Positions 1 through 5,400 of a stretch of 9,166 bases of DNA are shown here, in pieces; positions within the stretch are counted from its first letter, which is position 1, and each line of letters opens with the position of its first letter. Both the position numbers and the translations under genes were made by a program. The DNA is from Acidobacteriota bacterium (lineage in GTDB: Bacteria; Acidobacteriota; Polarisedimenticolia; Gp22-AA2), in the NCBI GenBank assembly GCA_016177515.1, contig JACOUZ010000192.1:1-9166 (forward strand), written 5' to 3'. The notes under the pieces were generated by a model that did not search any database, was not told the DNA's origin, and was given only the letters and a program-made list of their open reading frames with translations.

Positions 1-549
1 CACGCGGAAGGCGGTCAGCCGGACGACGGCGGGGGCGTACAGGACGTCGGCGGCGGTGAAGGGGCCGAACAGGAACGGCCCCGGCGCCTGCCGGCGGTCG
101 AGGGCGTCCTGGAAGTACGACAGCATCTCGGCGGCCTCCTGCAGGGCCTCGGGTGTCGGCCGGGGCGGCTGCGGCAGGAAGCAGAGGTTGAACGACATCG
201 ACTCGCGCAGCTTGGTGAAGCCCGAGTGCATCGCCGCCGCGAGCCAGCGCGCGTGGGCGCGCTCCCCGGGATCCTGCGGCCAGAGCGCAGGGTGCGCGGG
301 GGGCGGGTACGTCTCCTCCAGGTACTCGATGATGGCCAGAGAGTCGGGGATGACGCGCCCACGGTGGTGCAGGACCGGCACCCTGCCGGTCGGGGAGACG
401 CGCCGCCTCCGCGCGCGGTCCTGGTCCCCGCGCAGCGGGATTTCGCGCTCCTCGAACGGGAGGTTTTTCGCGGCCAGGGCCACGAAGGCGCGCATGGACC
501 AGGAGGAGATGTTCTTCTCGCCGACGTAAAGCACCAGTTCATCGCCCAT
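1..549 (-). CDS. Glutathione S-transferase family protein (C-terminus cut by window edge)
   Basis: Probable cytosolic glutathione S-transferase; 183 residues are visible and the frame is still open at base 1. The N-terminal thioredoxin-fold domain (about residues 4-83) begins LVLYVGEKNISSWSMRAF, where the Ser-Ser-Trp-Ser stretch (residues 15-18) sits where Ser/Tyr-type GSTs keep the residue that activates glutathione. The cis-proline motif GRVPVL (Pro58) and the gamma-glutamyl-binding D69-S70 in PDSLAIIEYL follow. The helical C-terminal domain runs from about residue 90 and contains FTAADVLYAP, the usual N-capping region of the GST fold. The ATG at 549-547 was chosen because GGAGG lies five bases upstream and the protein starts directly at the first beta-strand. 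It overlaps the end of the phosphatase gene by 11 bases, so the two are very likely co-transcribed and translationally coupled. Substrate is unknown. Family assignment is firm; the specific reaction is not. Confidence 0.88.
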   Translation of the reverse strand, partial: MGDELVLYVGEKNISSWSMRAFVALAAKNLPFEEREIPLRGDQDRARRRRVSPTGRVPVLHHRGRVIPDSLAIIEYLEETYPPPAHPALWPQDPGERAHARWLAAAMHSGFTKLRESMSFNLCFLPQPPRPTPEALQEAAEMLSYFQDALDRRQAPGPFLFGPFTAADVLYAPAVVRLTAFRV

Positions 550-1300
550 CGGGCCCTCCCGTGAGAGCGCGGGCGGGCGCCGCCTCGCGTCCGTGAAGAA
601 CGAGGTTCCAGTGCCTGCGGACCAGGGCGTCCTTGAGGCCGTCCCGCTGGCCCAGCTCGTAGACCAGAAGCGACGCCGGCCGCGCCTCGTCCTGGCGGTC
701 GAGGGCGATGATGTCCTCCTCTTCCAGGCGCTCCAGAAGCTTGCGGAAGGAGAGGACGACGACCTGGTGGGTGATCACGAGCACGCGCTGCCGCGGGTGC
801 TCGCGCACCAAGGTGCCGATGAACGAATGGACCCGCAGGTTGACGTCGGCATAGGACTCCCCGCCGGCCGGCCGGAAGAAGTACTTGCCGACCCGCTTGC
901 GGCGCTCGTCCTCCTCCGGGTACTTCTCGCGGATGCCGCGCTTCGTCAGCCCTTCGAAGATGCCCCACTCCTTCTCGCGCAGCCGCTCTTCCCTCACCAG
1001 GAGCGGCCGGCGCTTGAGCCCGGACAGGACCTCCTCGGCGGTCTCGAGCGTGCGCCTGTACGGCGAGACGTACAGGACGTCGAAGGTCTCCCACTGGTTC
1101 AGGCGCAAGCCGGTGAGGCGCGCGTTGTCGCGCCCCTCGGGCGTGAGCGGCACGTCCACGTCGCGCATGTCGAGGCCGAGGTGGTGGTCGTGCGAGTGCA
1201 CCTGGTCGAGGTGCTTGCGCCTCTCGGTCGCCAGGCTCTCGGCATGCCGCATCACCGCGAGAAGGGAAGGCCACCGGGTTGTGGAGACTTCGGCCGCCAA
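539..1300 (-). CDS. Histidine phosphatase family protein, fructose-2,6-bisphosphatase-like
   Basis: A 253-residue member of the histidine phosphatase (phosphoglycerate mutase-like) superfamily, which removes phosphate through a phospho-histidine intermediate; probably cytosolic, as no signal peptide is seen. The catalytic motif is MRHAES (Arg18, His19). The second arginine is in SPYRRTLETAE (about Arg83), the acid is Glu109 in LREKEWGIFEG, and the second histidine is His178 in VLVITHQ. Between them, YPEEDERR (127-134), KYFFRPAGGESYADV (139-153) and the ITHQ motif resemble the bisphosphatase half of PFK-2/FBPase-2 more than the short cofactor-dependent mutases. The substrate remains unproven. 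The TTG start at 1300 is preferred because GGAG lies eight bases upstream. Internal GTG/ATG codons at residues 16-17 would begin right at the catalytic motif and remove its first strand. The gene ends inside the GST start and is divergent from the transporter. Confidence 0.9.
   Translation of the reverse strand: MAAEVSTTRWPSLLAVMRHAESLATERRKHLDQVHSHDHHLGLDMRDVDVPLTPEGRDNARLTGLRLNQWETFDVLYVSPYRRTLETAEEVLSGLKRRPLLVREERLREKEWGIFEGLTKRGIREKYPEEDERRKRVGKYFFRPAGGESYADVNLRVHSFIGTLVREHPRQRVLVITHQVVVLSFRKLLERLEEEDIIALDRQDEARPASLLVYELGQRDGLKDALVRRHWNLVLHGREAAPARALTGGPDGR
555..559 (-). promoter_or_regulatory. Ribosome binding site for the GST gene
   Basis: GGAGG on the minus strand, five bases before the ATG at 549. 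It lies inside the last codons of the upstream phosphatase gene, which fits translation of the GST by ribosomes finishing the phosphatase. Confidence 0.65.
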
Positions 1301-1308
1301 GACGTTTT

Positions 1309-1312
1309 CTCC
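1309..1312 (-). promoter_or_regulatory. Ribosome binding site supporting a TTG start
   Basis: GGAG on the minus strand, eight bases before the TTG at 1300-1298. It is the main reason for accepting a TTG start for the phosphatase, since no comparable site precedes the internal GTG and ATG codons. Confidence 0.5.
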
Positions 1313-1335
1313 GGACGATGCGGTTAAGTTTCGGA

Positions 1336-1341
1336 ATTCTA
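1336..1341 (-). promoter_or_regulatory. Putative -10 box for the phosphatase-GST operon
   Basis: TAGAAT on the minus strand, about 36 bases before the TTG start, predicting a leader of roughly 30 bases that contains the GGAG site. I see no convincing -35 hexamer at normal spacing. It stands out because its surroundings are strongly GC-rich. Confidence 0.4.
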
Positions 1342-1384
1342 CACCAGGAACCGAGCCCGCGGCCCCGCCGCGGGCGGCGCGCTC

Positions 1385-1393
1385 TGCTAGAAT
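1385..1393 (+). promoter_or_regulatory. Putative extended -10 promoter for the EamA transporter
   Basis: TGCTAGAAT is an extended -10 element (TGn followed by TAGAAT). Transcription would begin around 1400, giving a leader of only a few bases before the ATG at 1405. No clear Shine-Dalgarno sequence precedes that ATG, which fits a leaderless or nearly leaderless transcript. No -35 element is evident, as is common for extended -10 promoters. Confidence 0.45.
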
Positions 1394-1404
1394 CCCGCGC
1401 CACC

Positions 1405-2340
1405 ATGGCCCGATCCGCCGACAGCGCCGCCACGGAGAAGCGGCACCGGTTCCTCATCACGCTCAACTTCGCCGCGGTCTACGTCCTCTGGGGGTCGACC
1501 TACCTGGCCATCCGCTTCGGCGTGCGCGACCTGCCGCCGGCCCTGATGGCGGGCGCGCGCTTCACCATCGCCGGCGCGCTCCTGCTCGCCTGGCTCCTGT
1601 GGCGCCGCGTGCCGCTGCCTCCGCGCTCGCTTCTCCTGCCGATCGCCGTGACCGGGATCCTGCTTCTGTCGGGGGCGAACTGGCTGGTGACCTGGTCCGA
1701 GCTGACGGTCCCCTCCGGGATGGCGGCGGTCATCGTGGCGAACCTGCCGTTCTTCGTGGCCGGGATCGAGGCCGTCCGGCGGGACGGCGAGCGGCTCTCT
1801 CCGGTCGGGGTCCTGGGGCTTCTGATCGGGTTCGCCGGGATGCTCCTCCTGATGTGGCCGAAGCTCAGGGGCCTCGGGGCCGGGTCCCGCGGGATCGGCG
1901 AGTTCAAGGGGGAGCTGGCGCTGCTCGGGGCCAACCTGTGCTGGGCCTACGGCTCGATCTACGCCCGCCGCCGGATCCGCGGGATCGCGCCGCTCATGGG
2001 CGTGGCGCTGGAGATGCTGATCGCCGGCGTGCTCCTGACCGCCGCCGGGCTCCTGCTGGGGGAGGCGCCCCGCTTCCACCTCACGCGATCGGCCGCGCTG
2101 TCGGTCGCCTGGCTCATCGTCGCCGGGTCCCTGTGCGGCTACTCGGCCTACATCTGGCTTCTGCACCACGTCCCGGCCGCCAAGGTATCCACCTACGCCT
2201 ACGTCAACCCGATCATCGCCGTCTTCCTGGGCTGGCTGGTCCTGGGCGAGTCGCTCGACTGGAGGATGGCCGGCGGCACCGCGGTCATCCTGGGCGGGGT
2301 GGCGGTGGTGAACACCGCCCGGGTGCGCACCGGGGCCTGA
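1405..2340 (+). CDS. EamA/DMT-superfamily transporter, YedA-like
   Basis: Inner-membrane transporter of the drug/metabolite transporter superfamily, 311 residues, the usual length for a ten-helix, two-EamA-repeat protein. Hydrophobic segments lie at about 16-38, 45-67, 73-98, 100-122, 132-152, 168-190, 196-218, 230-256, 263-282 and 287-305. Characteristic stretches are YVLWGSTYLAIRFGV (26-40), TVPSGMAAVIVANLPFF (about 99-115) and STYAYVNPIIAVFLGW (about 261-276). These closely match E. coli YedA as I remember it, so the protein is probably a metabolite or amino-acid-type exporter; the substrate cannot be read from sequence. The start at 1405 is chosen because the protein then opens with a short polar tail before helix 1. 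An in-frame ATG at 1279 would add 42 arginine-rich residues and run across the divergent promoters. The gene is followed by two hairpins and appears monocistronic. Confidence 0.92.
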   Translation: MARSADSAATEKRHRFLITLNFAAVYVLWGSTYLAIRFGVRDLPPALMAGARFTIAGALLLAWLLWRRVPLPPRSLLLPIAVTGILLLSGANWLVTWSELTVPSGMAAVIVANLPFFVAGIEAVRRDGERLSPVGVLGLLIGFAGMLLLMWPKLRGLGAGSRGIGEFKGELALLGANLCWAYGSIYARRRIRGIAPLMGVALEMLIAGVLLTAAGLLLGEAPRFHLTRSAALSVAWLIVAGSLCGYSAYIWLLHHVPAAKVSTYAYVNPIIAVFLGWLVLGESLDWRMAGGTAVILGGVAVVNTARVRTGA

Positions 2341-2343
2341 GCC

Positions 2344-2360
2344 GCGGCCTCCCCGGCCGC
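2344..2360 (+). other. GC-rich hairpin just after the transporter stop
   Basis: GCGGCC (2344-2349) and GGCCGC (2355-2360) form a perfect six-base stem with a five-base loop (TCCCC), four bases after the transporter's stop codon. No T-run follows. It may stabilise the 3' end or assist the next hairpin in termination. Confidence 0.35.
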
Positions 2361-2369
2361 TGACCAGGC

Positions 2370-2403
2370 CCCGCGGCAAACGGCGCCGCGGGAGAGGTTC
2401 TTT
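2370..2403 (+). terminator. Putative intrinsic terminator after the transporter gene
   Basis: CCCGCGGC (2370-2377) pairs perfectly with GCCGCGGG (2385-2392) around a seven-base loop. It is followed by AGAGG and then a short T-rich tract, TTCTTT (2398-2403). The stem is strong but the T-tract is delayed and interrupted, so termination may be partial. It separates the transporter from the protease operon, whose likely promoter begins directly after it. Confidence 0.45.
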
Positions 2404-2431
2404 GCGGCGCCCCGCCGCGCTGCGGTATATT
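2402..2431 (+). promoter_or_regulatory. Putative promoter of the protease-lipoprotein operon
   Basis: TATATT (2426-2431) matches a -10 box well and is a conspicuous AT island in GC-rich DNA. TTGCGG (2402-2407), 18 bases upstream, is a weak -35 candidate. The predicted transcript start near 2438 gives a leader of about 26 bases that contains a good ribosome binding site. Confidence 0.5.
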
Positions 2432-2454
2432 GCGGGACAGACATCCGCTCACGC

Positions 2455-2459
2455 GGAGG
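2455..2459 (+). promoter_or_regulatory. Ribosome binding site of the S8 protease gene
   Basis: GGAGG four bases before the ATG at 2464, supporting that start over any upstream codon. Confidence 0.65.
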
Positions 2460-2463
2460 CGGC

Positions 2464-5400
2464 ATGGATTCGGGATCGCCCCAGGCTCCACCCTGCCCGC
2501 CGCGCGTCCGTCCGCGCATCCTCCTGGCCGCGGCCGCCCTGGCGCTTGGAATGGTCCTTCCCTCCCGGGCGCTGCCGCTCTCGAAAGACCCGGGATCCCT
2601 TCCGCCGCCGGCCCCGGCGTCCGGCGCCGGGGAAGGCCGCTACGTGCCGGGCGAGGTCCTGGTCAGGTTCAAGCCGGGCGTGTCCGGGGTGGAGCGGGGC
2701 AGGGCCCGATCCGAGGTCGCCGCGCGGAAGGAGCGCGAGTTCAGGAGCCGGGCGGAGCACTGGCGGCTGCCTCCCGGACTTTCGACCGAAGAGGCGATCG
2801 CGCGGTTGCGCCGCAACCCGCACGTCGAGTACGCCGAACCCAACTACATCGTTCGTGCCGCCCTGGTCCCCAACGACGCGAGCTACTCTCTTCTCTGGGG
2901 ACTGCACAACACCGGCCAGACCGGCGGGTTCACCGGGGCCGACATCGCCGCCGAGGCCGCCTGGAGCGTCAGCACGGGCGACGCCGCGGTCCGCGTCGGT
3001 GTCCTCGACAGCGGCATCGACATCTCGCACCCGGATCTCGCGGCCAACATCTGGACGAACCCCGGGGAGATCCCCGGGAACGGCGCGGACGACGACGGCA
3101 ACGGTTTCGTGGACGACGTGCACGGCTGGGACTTCGTCAACGACGACAACGACCCGCTGGACGACTTCGGCCACGGCACGCACGTCGCCGGGACGATCGG
3201 CGCGGCCGGCAACAACGGCATCGGGGTCACGGGCGTCGCCTGGCAGGTGTCGCTCGTGCCGCTGAAGTTCCTGAACTCCGCCGGCTCCGGCCCGACCTCC
3301 GCCGCCGTGGAAGCGATCGATTACACCGTCCGGATGGGGGTGGACGTCCTGAACAACTCCTGGGGGAGTTACGAGCCTTCCCAGGCCCTCGTGGACGCCA
3401 TCCTGGGGGCGGCGGGGGCCGAGGTGGTGTTCGTCGCCGCCGCCGGCAACAACGGCACCAGCAACGATAGCGTTCCCTTTTACCCCGCGTCCTACGACTT
3501 GCCGAACGTCATCTCGGTGGCCGCCACGGACCATTACGACATCAAGGCGGGGTTCTCCAACTACGGAGGGAACTCGGTGGACCTGGGCGCCCCGGGCGTG
3601 GACATCTTCAGCACGCTGCCGGACGGCCGGTACGGCCTGCTGAGCGGCACGTCGATGGCGGCGCCGCACGTCGCCGGAACGGCGGCGCTCATCCGCGCGG
3701 TGGCCCCCGGCATTCCGGCGTTCCAGGTGAAGCAGAAGATCCTGGATCTCGCCGCGCCCGTCCCCGCGCTCGCCGGGCTGGTGCTCAGCGGAGGAAGGCT
3801 CAACGCCTTCTTCCCGATCGCCACGCGCGACGACGTTCCGCCGGGCCCGATCGACGACCTTCTGGTGTCCTTCCCCACCAGCAACACCATTGTGCTGCGC
3901 TGGACTGCGACCGGCGATGACGGGGACGACGGCCGGGCCCTGACCTACGACGTGCGCTACGCCCCCTTCCCGATCGACGCCGCGAACTTCGAAACTCTGC
4001 CCGGTGCTCCAGGCGCCCCCTTGCCGGCCCCGTCCGGGTCGATCGAGACGATGGAGGTGGCCGGCCTGGAGGCCAATACCACTTACTACTTCGCCGTCCG
4101 GGCGCGGGACGAATGGGGCAATCCCGGCCCCTTCGGCAATGCCGTCTCCGGCCTGACCCTGCCCCCTCCGACGTTCGACTCCACGCCCTCCTCCTTCAGC
4201 GTGGCGCTGCGCACGGGCGAGGTGGCCACGCGGACGCTGGCGCTGCGCAATGCCGGGGTCGGGACGCTCGACTGGGAGATTCCTCTCCCGGTGATCGGCG
4301 GCCCCGGCGGGGCGCCGCCGGGCGGCGCCCAGGCGCCGGCGGAGGCCGTCCCGGGGGTGCCGGTCACGCAGGCGAAAGGCCCGTCGGCCGCGGGCGCCGG
4401 CGGGCCGGACGCCTTCGGCTACCGTTACATCGACAGCGATCAGCCGGGCGGTCCCGAGTTCGTGTGGGACGACCTGACGCTCTCCGGCGAGGGGGCGCCG
4501 ATCGATTCGCTCACGACGGACGATCAGATCTCCGAGGCGATCCCCCTCGGGTTCACCTTCCCCTTCTACGGGCAGAACTATGATTCCGTGCGCGTCTCGA
4601 CCAACGGCTTCCTGACCTTCACCGGCACCGACGCCCCCTACTCCAACAAGCCGTTGCCGAACGTCTCCGCGCCGCCCGCGCTGGTCGCGCCGTTTTGGGA
4701 CGATCTGGATTTCGACCATGCGAGCCGGGCCGTGTTCGCGCGGCGACCCGACAGCTTCACGGTGCAGTACACCGGCGTCCTGCCGTATACCGGCCTCGGC
4801 CATTCCACCTTCCAGGTGGCCCTGCACCGCACCGGGGAGATCGTCTTCCGCTACCTGTCGATGACCTTGGACACCGGCAGCGCCACCATCGGCATCCAGG
4901 ACCCGTCTCAGTCGGCCGGGTTGCTCGTCGCCTTCAATTCCATCTATCTCCACGACCGCATGGCGATCCGCATCTACAACGTCCCGCAATGGCTGCGGGC
5001 CTCCCCGACCTCGGGACGCCTGTTCGCGGGCCAGGGCCGCGACGTGACGGTGACCATCGACGCCCAGGGGCTGGAGGGCGGGTCGTACGCCGGCACGGTG
5101 TTCGTCCGGAGCAACGATCCCCTGCAACCGCTCGCCTCCCACCCGGTGGTCCTCGACGTGACTCCCGTGCCGGCCATCGAAGTGGATCCGGCGTGGCTCG
5201 ATTTCGGCAACGTCTTCGCGGGCGACGCCCGCACCCTGGAGCTTCTGGTCAAGAACACCGGGACGGACATCCTGAACGTGGGGGGCCTGGCGCCGGGCGA
5301 CCCGGCGATCTCCGCCGGCCCGGCGGCCTTCTCCGTCGCCCCGCGCGCGAGCCAGAGTGTCGCGGTGACCTTCGCGCCGGCCCTGCCCGGCACCCTCGAT

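Noticed and set aside
593..1327. 244-codon plus-strand frame across the phosphatase gene
   Set aside because: It is the complement of the phosphatase, whose catalytic motifs are intact on the minus strand. The plus-strand product matches no family I know.
1279..1404. Upstream in-frame start (1279) for the transporter
   Set aside because: It would add 42 arginine-rich residues, overlap the phosphatase gene and cover both putative promoters. Homologues start close to helix 1.
15..1466. 483-codon minus-strand frame spanning the GST, phosphatase and divergent promoter
   Set aside because: The product is Arg/Pro/Ser-rich low-complexity sequence out of frame with both recognised genes.
2449..5142. 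897-codon open frame on the minus strand opposite the protease
   Set aside because: It is an antisense shadow of the protease. The product is rich in Arg, Gly, Val and His with no recognisable domain, and the plus-strand frame has full catalytic motifs and strong third-position GC.
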